Assembly: GCF_047634455.1 (NCBI RefSeq)
Contig: NZ_JBLIAI010000038.1
Location: forward strand, 1 to 25,856
Origin: Maritalea sp047634455
Lineage (GTDB): Bacteria; Pseudomonadota; Alphaproteobacteria; Rhizobiales; Devosiaceae
DNA length: 25,856 bases
Direction of reading: 5' to 3'
Position numbers and translations under genes: made by a program. Positions 16,194 to 22,598 of the stretch are shown one piece after another; the first letter of the stretch is position 1; every line of letters starts with the position of its first letter. Below the pieces are notes generated by a model. The model was not told the origin of the DNA. It saw only the letters and a list, made by a program, of their open reading frames with translations, and searched no databases.

Positions 16194-16225
16194 AAAAAGC
16201 CGCCACAGAAAGCACCTGCGGCGGC
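16194..16225 (-). terminator. Rho-independent terminator for the OmpA-like lipoprotein gene
   Basis: Arms 16199-16208 and 16216-16225 form a 10-position stem with one mismatch (GCCGCC/GGCGGC core plus CAG/CTG) and a 7-base loop. On the minus strand it is followed by TTTTTG, a classic terminator for the OmpA-like gene. For pyrD on the plus strand the tail (AAATTCATTTT) is weaker. Confidence 0.85.
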
Positions 16226-16247
16226 AAATTCATTTTAATCTTACCAA

Positions 16248-16910
16248 TTAGGTCAGTGGTGTGATTTTTATTTCCACACGACGGTTGGCCGCTTTGCCCG
16301 CTTCGGTTGAATTGGTCGCAATCGGCTGGCTCTCGCCATAGCCCGTTACATAGATACGACGCGGATCAACACCGATATTGGATACGTAATTGGCTACCGA
16401 CATCGCACGGCGGTTCGACAAATCCATATTATACTGATCCGAACCCGATGAATCTGTGTGCCCATATACATCAACCAAAGTTTTTGGGTAGCGCTGCAAT
16501 ATAGTTGCAACTGAAGTGAGTACGTCGTGGAACTGTGGTTGCACTTTGTCCTGATCGACGCCAAAGGTGATGTTTGACGGCATATTGAGGATGATGTCAT
16601 TGCCATTTCGGGTAACGGTCACGCCAGAATCTGATAGGCCCGCACGGAGTTCTTCCTCCTGTTTGTCCATATATATGCCAACGCCGGTGCCAGTAAGCGC
16701 ACCAATTCCGGCGCCAACGAGTGCTGCGGTACGCACATCTTTATTGGCAACAGTTGCGTAAACCAAGCCTGCAAATGCCCCCGCTGCTGCCCCCGCAGCG
16801 CCCCCCTTTACAGAGTTGCGCAAATTGCCAGCATCATTGTTGAGCCAGGTCGGGCTACAGCCGCCAAGCGCCAATACGGCTGCTGCTGCAATAAGAATAG
16901 GTTTTTTCAT
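16248..16910 (-). CDS. OmpA family outer-membrane lipoprotein with glycine zipper
   Basis: A 220-residue lipoprotein anchored in the outer membrane and binding peptidoglycan. The signal peptide MKKPILIAAAAVLALGGC ends in a LGGC lipobox with Cys18. A glycine-zipper stretch (about 35-85; KGGAAGAAAGAFAGL, GAGIGALTGTGVGIYMDKQE) follows, then an OmpA C-terminal domain (about 110-215) with YGHTDSSGSDQYNMDLSNRRA and the final AANRRVEI, which include the usual meso-DAP-contacting Asp and Arg. The frame stays open upstream to 17105, but the ATG at 16910 starts exactly at the signal peptide and has GGA upstream. The pattern matches the YiaD-type/ALP lipoproteins that help keep the envelope stable. Confidence 0.94.
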   Translation of the reverse strand: MKKPILIAAAAVLALGGCSPTWLNNDAGNLRNSVKGGAAGAAAGAFAGLVYATVANKDVRTAALVGAGIGALTGTGVGIYMDKQEEELRAGLSDSGVTVTRNGNDIILNMPSNITFGVDQDKVQPQFHDVLTSVATILQRYPKTLVDVYGHTDSSGSDQYNMDLSNRRAMSVANYVSNIGVDPRRIYVTGYGESQPIATNSTEAGKAANRRVEIKITPLT

Positions 16911-17045
16911 AATAATGATCCAATGCCGCCAAAAGTTAAACGACATGATACACGATTTTGCGGCTAGAAAAAGATCACCACTTCCTGAAATTTTGATAAT
17001 CTTGTCCCCGATGGTGGGAAGTCGAGAACTCTTTGGTGGTTTTGC

Positions 17046-17075
17046 TTGACAAGAATTGTCTGCCCGCATTATATC
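17046..17075 (+). promoter_or_regulatory. Sigma-70-type promoter of the tRNA gene
   Basis: TTGACA (17046-17051) and TTATAT (17069-17074) with a 17-base spacer; TATATC one base later is the alternative -10. The start point would be near 17082, giving a 5' leader of about 65 bases to the tRNA at 17148. Confidence 0.6.
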
Positions 17076-17147
17076 GCGCTCGAACGGTTCGGCCCAAATG
17101 GGCAATACGGTTCATTTCGCTTCCGTTTCATCGGAATGCGAGATTGT

Positions 17148-17224
17148 GGCGGGGTAGCTCAGCTGGTTAGAGCAGCGGAATCATAATCCGCGTGTCGGGG
17201 GTTCAAGTCCCTCTCCCGCTACCA
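17148..17224 (+). tRNA. tRNA-Met (CAU), elongator type; possible integration site
   Basis: A 77-base cloverleaf with encoded CCA. The 7-bp acceptor stem GGCGGGG pairs with TCCCGCT (two G-U pairs). The D arm is GCTCAGCTGGTTAGAGC, the anticodon stem GCGGA/TCCGC has loop ATCATAA with anticodon CAT, and the T arm GGGGG/CCCTC has loop TTCAAGT. The first pair is G-U rather than the C1-A72 mismatch of initiator tRNA, so it is elongator Met; a lysidine-modified tRNA-Ile2 has the same anticodon but usually a different body. Its 3' end faces the genomic-island-like region that begins directly downstream, which is the usual geometry for tRNA-targeting integrases. Confidence 0.95.
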
Positions 17225-17367
17225 AATTTTCTTATACATTGCAGTTTGTTAGGTGCGAGAACGCTTGTGAGTGTTTGCGCGTGGATTGCCTTGGGTCGCG
17301 TTTGGGTTGCACCTGGCGTGAGTCTGAATGCGACAGAGTGGTGCGCGACGAGATTTTTTAGAGCGGG
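17225..17367. other. Gap between tRNA-Met and the ABC-3C operon
   Basis: A 143-base gap with no supported gene. The first bases after the CCA are AT-rich. The rest is GT-rich on the plus strand and resembles no feature I know. I see no repeat of the tRNA 3' end and no clear terminator for the ABC ATPase gene. If the island is inserted at the tRNA, this is its left end. Confidence 0.4.
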
Positions 17368-19284
17368 TCAAGCTTTTCGAGGCAAAATGTCCAGTGTTCC
17401 CTGCGTAGCTGTGTAATAGCGCCCAACTATATACTTAGGCGTGTTAAGTTCTGGATTAAGAGTGGAAGTCGTCAAGATCACCTGCTGCTCGCCTTCCTCG
17501 TGAGAAAGTAACTCAGCGATGATGGCTTGAAAATTGCGAACTCTTTCGCCCACCATACCCTTGTCTTCCACATTATCTAGCAACAAAAAGCGCGGATACA
17601 TCATACTGGGATCATGTAGAGAGGCGAGAAGCATTCCTACAAACAAACTGTTTTTCACAACAACCATGCCGCTCGCACTTGTTGTTATATTGGGGTCACC
17701 ATTTATTGCGAACCAGTCATCTTCAAAACTATAGTCGAATTTATCCAGATGCTTAAAATCTTTGTGCTCCTGGAGATCTTTTTCGAGCAATTTCTTTGTC
17801 ATATTTGCAATGTTGGTTTTTACAAACTTTTGCCGTTTGGATTTCGCGACTTCCAGAGCCACAATTTTGTCGTTTAGTTTGGATATTTTCTTTTGCGCAC
17901 TAGCCTTGGCATCGCTAAGTTTTGTAATTTGGTCACGTATATCCTTGTAACGCTCCAGTTCTTCTATGCGGGAGTCAAACTTGCCAATCTGCCGACTTTT
18001 CTCGGAGATCAATGCCATACTTCCATCTACCGATGCATGGCTTACTTCGTCAAATTGGCGCATCTGTTTTGTCATACTGCGTTTTATGATTGCCATTTCA
18101 GTTTTGAGTTCGGCAATTTCCGCTTCCCGATCAGTTTGGATGCGTTGACTCTCTCGAATCTGGCCCTCTATGTCCAAGCGCAGCGCGAGTACTTTCGCCG
18201 CTTTTTCTTCTGCTGGAATTTCAGCGCCACATAGGTGACAATGCTCCTCTTCTGCAGCGCCAATCTCGGAAAAGCATGACGGGCAATACTCAAAGCGCAC
18301 GTCGCCGATTGAAATATAGGTGAGGGCGGCTCGATCAAAGTCAGCGAGCAAACCCTTAAGGTGCGTAATGAAACGAGAACTATCTTTTATTTCGAACTCA
18401 AGTGATTTCTCTTTCTGCTCACCCGTGATTAGTTGGGTTCTAGTTTTTGAAAGAGCCTTGTGCAGTTCTCGCCGCTTTCCCTCAGCGTCTTTCGCGTTGG
18501 AAGAGCTATCCCGATCAGAAGAATAAATCTCATCAATTTCTGCGTAGAGCTTTCTCCGCTCAGTGGCGATTGTTTCCAACTCACTTTCAAAAATGCCACC
18601 TGCGAAATTCTCTCCGAGGCTGCTTGTTGCCCGAAGGAGCTGTGTCAGTTTACTGGTTATTTCAGCTTCTTCGCTCTTTAACTCACGTAATTGCAGGCGT
18701 TTGGAATAGAGTTGATTGTTGCCGATGCCTCCTAGCAGCTCCGCAACCGCTTCGCGGGTATCTCTGGGGTCAAAATTCTCGCTACGAAAAATACGCTGAA
18801 AGGGAGTCGTTTGATCAGCATACATTAAGCGCAAAGTTTGGTGCATCGTGATATTTGCACCTTCATCGCCGGGAATTTCAGGGATGCCGAGCGCCGCAAA
18901 TAGCACCTGACTAAAGCTCTTTCCGTTTGGAGATCGTGAATAGGCAAACCTCTGCCAGCCGTCGATCGCATGAGAAGAGGCCTCTTCAAAGTCGCCAAAA
19001 TAGACCAACATCGGTCGATTATTTTCGTCCGACACATCGCGTCGAAGTGTAAGAGTAGTGCCGCTTGCCACAATTTCTGCGAATACAGTGTCGCACAGTT
19101 TTGCATATTCTTTCCAGCTGGTGAGATTGCCCCCGAGCGCGAAAAATATAAAATCAAGTATCGACGATTTTCCTGAACCATTGGTGCCGTGGATGATATT
19201 CAGGCCCGCGTGGAACTTCTGGTCATAGGCTCGTTGACCGCTCTTTGTTACAACAAGGCGATTCAATTTCAGTGTTGGGGCCAT
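17368..19284 (-). CDS. ABC-3C system ATPase (Rad50/SMC-like, coiled coil, zinc ribbon)
   Basis: The third gene of the operon, 638 aa, is the nucleotide-driven switch of a presumed ABC-three-component system. The N-lobe has Walker A GTNGSGKSS (33-41). Long charged coiled-coil arms (about 190-300 and 355-500) flank a zinc ribbon with C334-x2-C337 and C349-x2-C352, comparable in place to the Rad50 hook. The C-lobe has TTSASGMVVVKNSLFVGMLLA (534-554, in outline) where the ABC signature lies, then Walker B FLLLDN (566-571) and VEDKGM as D-loop. The residue after the Walker B Asp is Asn571, not Glu, and the usual switch His is missing (VILTTSTLNP). DUF3732-type ABC-3C ATPases, as I remember them, likewise replace this Glu (LDQPSQ). 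The ATG overlaps the upstream stop as TAATG. It is not a plain repair SbcC: it is short and bound in an operon with a hydrolase effector. Confidence 0.85.
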   Translation of the reverse strand: MAPTLKLNRLVVTKSGQRAYDQKFHAGLNIIHGTNGSGKSSILDFIFFALGGNLTSWKEYAKLCDTVFAEIVASGTTLTLRRDVSDENNRPMLVYFGDFEEASSHAIDGWQRFAYSRSPNGKSFSQVLFAALGIPEIPGDEGANITMHQTLRLMYADQTTPFQRIFRSENFDPRDTREAVAELLGGIGNNQLYSKRLQLRELKSEEAEITSKLTQLLRATSSLGENFAGGIFESELETIATERRKLYAEIDEIYSSDRDSSSNAKDAEGKRRELHKALSKTRTQLITGEQKEKSLEFEIKDSSRFITHLKGLLADFDRAALTYISIGDVRFEYCPSCFSEIGAAEEEHCHLCGAEIPAEEKAAKVLALRLDIEGQIRESQRIQTDREAEIAELKTEMAIIKRSMTKQMRQFDEVSHASVDGSMALISEKSRQIGKFDSRIEELERYKDIRDQITKLSDAKASAQKKISKLNDKIVALEVAKSKRQKFVKTNIANMTKKLLEKDLQEHKDFKHLDKFDYSFEDDWFAINGDPNITTSASGMVVVKNSLFVGMLLASLHDPSMMYPRFLLLDNVEDKGMVGERVRNFQAIIAELLSHEEGEQQVILTTSTLNPELNTPKYIVGRYYTATQGTLDILPRKA

Positions 19285-19802
19285 TATCTAAAACGTCCCC
19301 CCAGCTCTAGGTTTGCACGTCTATAAATCCCATTCGCGCCGTCCAATTGCAGGGCGCCAATGCGATGTACCAGGAATTCCAATAGGTCGCGATTTTCGCT
19401 GCAAAAGCTGTTGAGATCAGTGAAAAGACGTGCTGGAATTGCAGGGCCATTTAGTTGCGCCGAGCCGTTTGTGTACTCGTCTCTACTGATTAGCCCCTTG
19501 GCCACGAGCTGCCTAAACGCTGCTTTTTGAAAAGTTTGGAGTTCCCGGTAGACACTTCGAATGTCTGGCAAGTTGACGTAGCTTTCTGCCGCTGATGGTA
19601 CATCCAACTGTCTCAGTTCAACCCTAATCTCCCCCATCCCTGCATAGCTGATCTTATGAAGATACTGCGGAAAAAGAAGGAAAGTGTCCAATATAGATAG
19701 GCGCGGAAGTGACATTCGCCCCTCAGGCGCAAGTACAAGCAAGGCGATCACTCTATAGGTGCAGTGATGCGCGTCGCGAAGTGGGTGCCAAATCCTAAAC
19801 AT
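19284..19802 (-). CDS. ABC-3C middle component-like protein
   Basis: A 172-residue protein between the effector and the ATPase of the three-gene operon. It begins MFRIWHPLRDAHHCTYRVIALL and looks like tandem helical or winged-helix modules (about 20-60, 80-115, 130-160), without catalytic motifs, signal peptide or membrane helix. Small wHTH-type middle components of this size are a defining part of ABC-3C systems and are thought to bridge ATPase and effector. I assign it by position, size and the N-terminal WHP...YHC-like pattern; the numbered subtype is not claimed. The ATG at 19802 overlaps the end of the effector gene by 8 bp (ATGTTTAG), and its TAA overlaps the ATPase ATG by one base. Strong coupling suggests fixed stoichiometry. 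Confidence 0.72.
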   Translation of the reverse strand: MFRIWHPLRDAHHCTYRVIALLVLAPEGRMSLPRLSILDTFLLFPQYLHKISYAGMGEIRVELRQLDVPSAAESYVNLPDIRSVYRELQTFQKAAFRQLVAKGLISRDEYTNGSAQLNGPAIPARLFTDLNSFCSENRDLLEFLVHRIGALQLDGANGIYRRANLELGGRFR

Positions 19803-20997
19803 CGTGCTTCAGCCAATCTAAATGACAGTTCCCTGTTAGATAATAGATCGCGCTGTGAATGTCTGCGTAATTGCCGAGCTGATGATTTGCTCCATTTGAG
19901 GTCAACGGTGTGATTACGTGTTCGTCTATTGCTTTGTTCACGATAGTTTGACTCTCGCCCGACCGTATTAGTGGCCCAACATGAAGGCGAAAACGAGTCA
20001 GCACTTCACCCAAAAAATTGCGGTACTCTTTGCGCGCAGATGGAGAAAGAGCTTCGCGCTGAATTGTTTTTGCAATTCTCTCTTTTTCACGCTCAGCATA
20101 TCTCAGCTCAGCTTGTCTCCCACCTTCATGGAGTTTTTGTTCTAGTGTTTTTCGATCATCCACGACATTCGAAAGATAGTACTCAAGATCGTCAATTGAG
20201 CTGCTATCTCCCGTATCAATTTTACCGTCACTGAAAACCTCCTCCAGGAATGTAACCACGCTTTTGTATGCTGGGTGAAATTCATCGCCAAACTTGCACA
20301 TATTTACGTGGTTCGCCTCAATCGGGCTAGGGTCACATCGGGGGACGCCCGGATTTGCTGAGCCTGCATCTACGACCACTTCAGGGCCCATCGGTAGAGT
20401 CTCATAAAATGCCTTTGAGCGAATGGAGCCATCCTGTGTTGTATTTCGATACCAATTGTAAATCTCCATCAGTACGGCGTTAGATTGCGCCAGACCTTGA
20501 GCCTGCAACGAAGGCAGGCTTGGTACTTTATTGAACACCGTTGAATAAGTTGAACCAGTGTGAGGGGTTCCAAAGAAGACGACCCCTTTGCAGTTACTAA
20601 ATAGCGCCTCAAGCGATTTTTCGGATGAGCTTTCGCAAATCCTCAAAACGGCCTTCGCAATTATCCCTCCCAAGCTATGGGTGACAAAAATTAATGGTCT
20701 GATTCCCAATTTGTCGGCCCTCAGAAGATCCGCTACGCCTGCAGCGGCAGTAAGGAGCGACATGTCCGTCCCCCCAAACATAGAGCTAAGCTTGCTGGTG
20801 GGATATTGAAGAAACGAGATTGATGCTCCGGGGAATTTTTTTGCTAGCCACAGGGGCCAACAGTTTTGTGATTGGTCGTTGGAATTCGTTTCCCAAGTCT
20901 CATTAAAGTCTCCACCCAGTCCATGTACAAACACGATATCTACTTTGCTTGAAGCGCTGGATGGTGTGTAAATCTGATGCAGGGCAAAACTAGACAA
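19795..20997 (-). CDS. ABC-3C effector: alpha/beta hydrolase (lipase-like) fused to ABC-3C C-terminal domain
   Basis: The first gene of the operon, 400 aa, and the likely toxic or signalling effector. Residues 1-255 are an alpha/beta hydrolase of the SERAC1/PGAP1-like lipase type. They have the oxyanion motif VFVHGLGGD (22-30), nucleophile elbow THSLGG with Ser108, FFGTPHTGS (141-149), a probable acid Asp210 (VVVDAGSA) and His230 (EANHVNM), giving a complete triad. A charged coiled coil (about 265-315) links to a helical C-terminal domain (about 325-400) ending in DIHSAIYYLTGNCHLDW, which matches the YLTGNCHhxW ending I know from ABC-3C C-terminal components. No signal peptide is seen. The start is TTG at 20997, because a stop lies two codons upstream in frame and the first beta strand needs these residues; the Shine-Dalgarno is weak (GGTGA). 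Substrate class (lipid or other ester or amide) is unknown. Confidence 0.85.
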   Translation of the reverse strand: MSSFALHQIYTPSSASSKVDIVFVHGLGGDFNETWETNSNDQSQNCWPLWLAKKFPGASISFLQYPTSKLSSMFGGTDMSLLTAAAGVADLLRADKLGIRPLIFVTHSLGGIIAKAVLRICESSSEKSLEALFSNCKGVVFFGTPHTGSTYSTVFNKVPSLPSLQAQGLAQSNAVLMEIYNWYRNTTQDGSIRSKAFYETLPMGPEVVVDAGSANPGVPRCDPSPIEANHVNMCKFGDEFHPAYKSVVTFLEEVFSDGKIDTGDSSSIDDLEYYLSNVVDDRKTLEQKLHEGGRQAELRYAEREKERIAKTIQREALSPSARKEYRNFLGEVLTRFRLHVGPLIRSGESQTIVNKAIDEHVITPLTSNGANHQLGNYADIHSAIYYLTGNCHLDWLKHDV

Positions 20998-21028
20998 TGG
21001 TCACCACTATTATTCGATAAGTATGAAA

Positions 21029-21078
21029 TCATTACATGCCGTAACATGTCTTGCAATCGGGGAAGTTGCAAGTGGGGA
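21029..21078 (-). promoter_or_regulatory. Promoter/operator region of the ABC-3C operon with repeats
   Basis: A perfect inverted repeat, CTTGCAA (21050-21056) and TTGCAAG (21066-21072), overlaps a direct repeat TTGCAATCGGGGA (21051-21063) and TTGCAAGTGGGGA (21066-21078), 11 of 13 identical with a 15-bp period. On the minus strand TTGCAA (21056-21051) could be a -35 and TAATGA (21034-21029) a -10 at 16-bp spacing, leading to the TTG at 20997. A repressor here would cover the -35. Inference from position and symmetry only. Confidence 0.4.
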
Positions 21079-21085
21079 TTGCGGG

Positions 21086-21289
21086 CTAGGTTTTCAGCGT
21101 CACGGCCGTACGCGCTTCCTTCTCCCCATCGGCCGCCTTCACCCATTGCCAAGGTGTGCGTGGCTTGTGTGCAGCCAGCGCTGGAAATTTCTTTTTGTCG
21201 CGTGCTGCTGTGCGCAATTTCTCACGTGCTTCGCGTGGGTCGATTTTCAGTTCTTCGCAGATTTGCTTGAGTGTGATGATTTCAGTCAT
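21086..21289 (-). CDS. Small conserved hypothetical protein with HTH-like N-terminus
   Basis: A 67-residue basic protein beginning MTEIITLKQICEELKIDPREAREKL, which reads like a short helix-turn-helix (about 5-30), followed by KKFPALAAHKPRTPWQWV (about 35-52). The composition and the TPWQWVK motif match a small hypothetical family that I recall from many Hyphomicrobiales genomes; no function is established. The ATG at 21289 is chosen over the upstream in-frame start because GGAG lies 6 bp before it. It is separated from the ABC-3C effector gene by 88 bp of repeat-bearing DNA and might be transcribed with that operon. Confidence 0.7.
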   Translation of the reverse strand: MTEIITLKQICEELKIDPREAREKLRTAARDKKKFPALAAHKPRTPWQWVKAADGEKEARTAVTLKT

Positions 21290-21354
21290 GATCGTCTCCA
21301 TGTTTTGACGATCAATCGATAAAACGTTCCATCTCGCCTTGTCAGGGACAATCT

Positions 21355-21606
21355 CTATTTGGATTTGGAGATTGCTGAAAGCGCGTTGGCAAACATTGTG
21401 TTGGGCTCAATGCCAAGTGCGTTGGCTAGCGCTACAAACTCGACCAAGTCAATTCTGCGCTCGTTGCCTTCGATCTTTGCAACATACGACTGTGGCTTAC
21501 CTAATCTGTCAGCAACATCTTGCTGTGTCAGCCCAGCACTCTTGCGCGTGGCGAGCAGCATGGTGGTCAGCCGTTTGTATTGGTCAGAGTGAATTGATCT
21601 GGGCAC
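21355..21606 (-). CDS. XRE family HTH transcriptional regulator
   Basis: An 83-residue Cro/CI-type DNA-binding protein: ATRKSAGLTQQDVADRLGKPQSYVAKIEGNERRIDLVEFVALANALGI (about 19-66, in outline) holds the five-helix HTH with the recognition helix around KPQSYVAKIE. The start is GTG at 21606, giving VPRSIHSDQY (start read as Met). MPRSIHxDQY is the usual beginning in this family, and AGGA lies 6 bp upstream; the open frame further to 21633 is not used. There is no effector domain, so it is a single-domain regulator. It could control the small gene next to it, the ABC-3C operon, or island genes. The target is unknown. Confidence 0.85.
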   Translation of the reverse strand: MPRSIHSDQYKRLTTMLLATRKSAGLTQQDVADRLGKPQSYVAKIEGNERRIDLVEFVALANALGIEPNTMFANALSAISKSK

Positions 21607-21696
21607 ACATATTCCTGTCGTTGTGTGCGACAAATAATCCGATTTTGGAATTATCCCATTTCAGGTTATTGTAAAGTTGTTTTTTGAGTTATTGCC

Positions 21697-21960
21697 ATGG
21701 ACAACATTATCACCTTGCTTCTCACCTTCCTGATATTGATCGCAGCCGTTGCGCTGTTCGAACTGCATGCGTTCTTCGTCGCGCCGTACCTTTTGCCACA
21801 AGAAACAATCGACCTGATCATTGAAGACCTGATCCTACAACATGGCGACAAAGCGCTGGATGCTGCGATAGCGCGTGAAGATTGGGCACAGCAGGACACT
21901 GACACATTCGAGCAGGGCAAGTGGCGCAGGATCAGGCGTGAGCTAAAGAAGCGTCTGTAA
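21697..21960 (+). CDS. Small single-pass membrane protein, hypothetical
   Basis: An 87-residue protein with an N-terminal hydrophobic segment (about 5-22, ITLLLTFLILIAAVALF) and a soluble, strongly charged C-terminal part ending QGKWRRIRRELKKRL. It has no conserved catalytic motif. The end pattern WRRVRRxLxxR recurs in small hypothetical proteins of Hyphomicrobiales. It is divergent from the XRE regulator gene by 90 bp and would share that promoter region. The Shine-Dalgarno is weak. A Cys- and Ser-rich open frame on the other strand is an overlap artefact. I consider it a real gene with moderate confidence. Confidence 0.6.
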   Translation: MDNIITLLLTFLILIAAVALFELHAFFVAPYLLPQETIDLIIEDLILQHGDKALDAAIAREDWAQQDTDTFEQGKWRRIRRELKKRL

Positions 21961-22404
21961 CCAAGCCAAGCCCTATACGGCCATTCGCCCGCGCGGCAGC
22001 GTTACAATGAGCCAGTGGTGCCATTCAGCTAAAAATGTGAGTGGTGATCGCACCAAAATTCGCATTAGTGCTCGTGGGTCAATTTTCTGCGCATAGTCAG
22101 CATGAATTACACACTCATCAGCATGCCAATGCCAAAACCATCAAATAGAGCGCCTAATCACCCACTATCTTACCCATTTGCCACCCAGCAAGGGTAGCCA
22201 CAGGTGATGGTGTGGATGGAGACATTGATTGGATTGGGTAAATTCAAATGTAGGTGGGTCTGACAGTGTGATCAAATATCAGCGTGTCGGTCCAGCGATC
22301 AAATCATAGGTGTAGGGGGAGGGGCTTTTTTTAGGACGGACGCCCATATTTGCGTTCAAGTGGTCATTTGCATTTCCAAGGTTTTGAGCGCTCGGCCGTT
22401 TGAG

Positions 22405-22542
22405 TTGTTCAAAATGGCCGTATGTATGTATTTTTGAGAGTCTCGATTGATAAACAACGGTTCGTAACCCAATAACGGTTGAAGGATTACTGAACATAAT
22501 CCACTTGTTCACAACTCACATACGTACAATCATTTTGAACAA
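22405..22542. repeat. Imperfect 24-bp inverted repeat with extra TTGTTCA box
   Basis: The left arm 22405-22428 begins TTGTTCAAAATG and ends GTATGTATG. The right arm 22519-22542, read on the minus strand, begins TTGTTCAAAATG and ends GTACGTATG; 20 of 24 positions match. The arms are 90 bases apart. A further TTGTTCA box lies between them in direct orientation at 22505-22511. The repeat ends just before the terminator of the prim-pol gene. Candidate roles are binding sites for an island replication initiator or regulator. Confidence 0.6.
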
Positions 22543-22550
22543 GTGAATCG

Positions 22551-22578
22551 AAAAACGCCCACCAAAACTGATGAGCGC
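22551..22578 (-). terminator. Rho-independent terminator after the prim-pol/AAA gene
   Basis: On the minus strand GCGCTCATCA (22578-22569) pairs with TGGTGGGCGT (22564-22555) over 10 positions, three of them G-U, with a GTTT loop and then TTTT. It lies about 20 bases beyond the stop codon at 22599. Confidence 0.75.
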
Positions 22579-22598
22579 TAGAGTTTGTGTGACGATTA

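Larger units (their letters stand above)
21961..22598. other. Long non-coding stretch with inverted repeat; possible origin or control region
   Basis: About 640 bases with no gene I can support. The left half (to about 22250) has no obvious structure. The right half is AT-rich and contains an imperfect 24-bp inverted repeat (described separately), further TTGTTCA boxes, and the terminator of the replication gene at 22551-22578. A non-coding block of this kind beside a prim-pol/AAA gene fits an origin or control region of a mobile element, but no direct evidence for replication is visible. Confidence 0.4.

Noticed and set aside
16911..17105. N-terminal extension of the OmpA-like lipoprotein
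   Set aside because: The lipoprotein signal peptide begins exactly at the ATG at 16910; an extension would bury it.
17192..17416. Open frame of 74 codons starting inside the tRNA
   Set aside because: It begins in the tRNA-Met and ends in the ABC ATPase gene; no support as a gene.
17368..19284. ATPase as an ordinary SbcC/Rad50 repair protein
   Set aside because: It is shorter than typical SbcC, has no SbcD-type nuclease partner, and is translationally coupled to a middle component and hydrolase effector.
21666..21920. Cys/Ser-rich open frame on the minus strand
   Set aside because: Antisense shadow of the small membrane protein at 21697-21960, which has a sensible hydrophobic helix and charged tail.
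22279..22512. Open frame of 77 codons on the minus strand in the non-coding block
   Set aside because: No Shine-Dalgarno, no recognisable fold, and it runs through the inverted repeat; composition is that of non-coding DNA.
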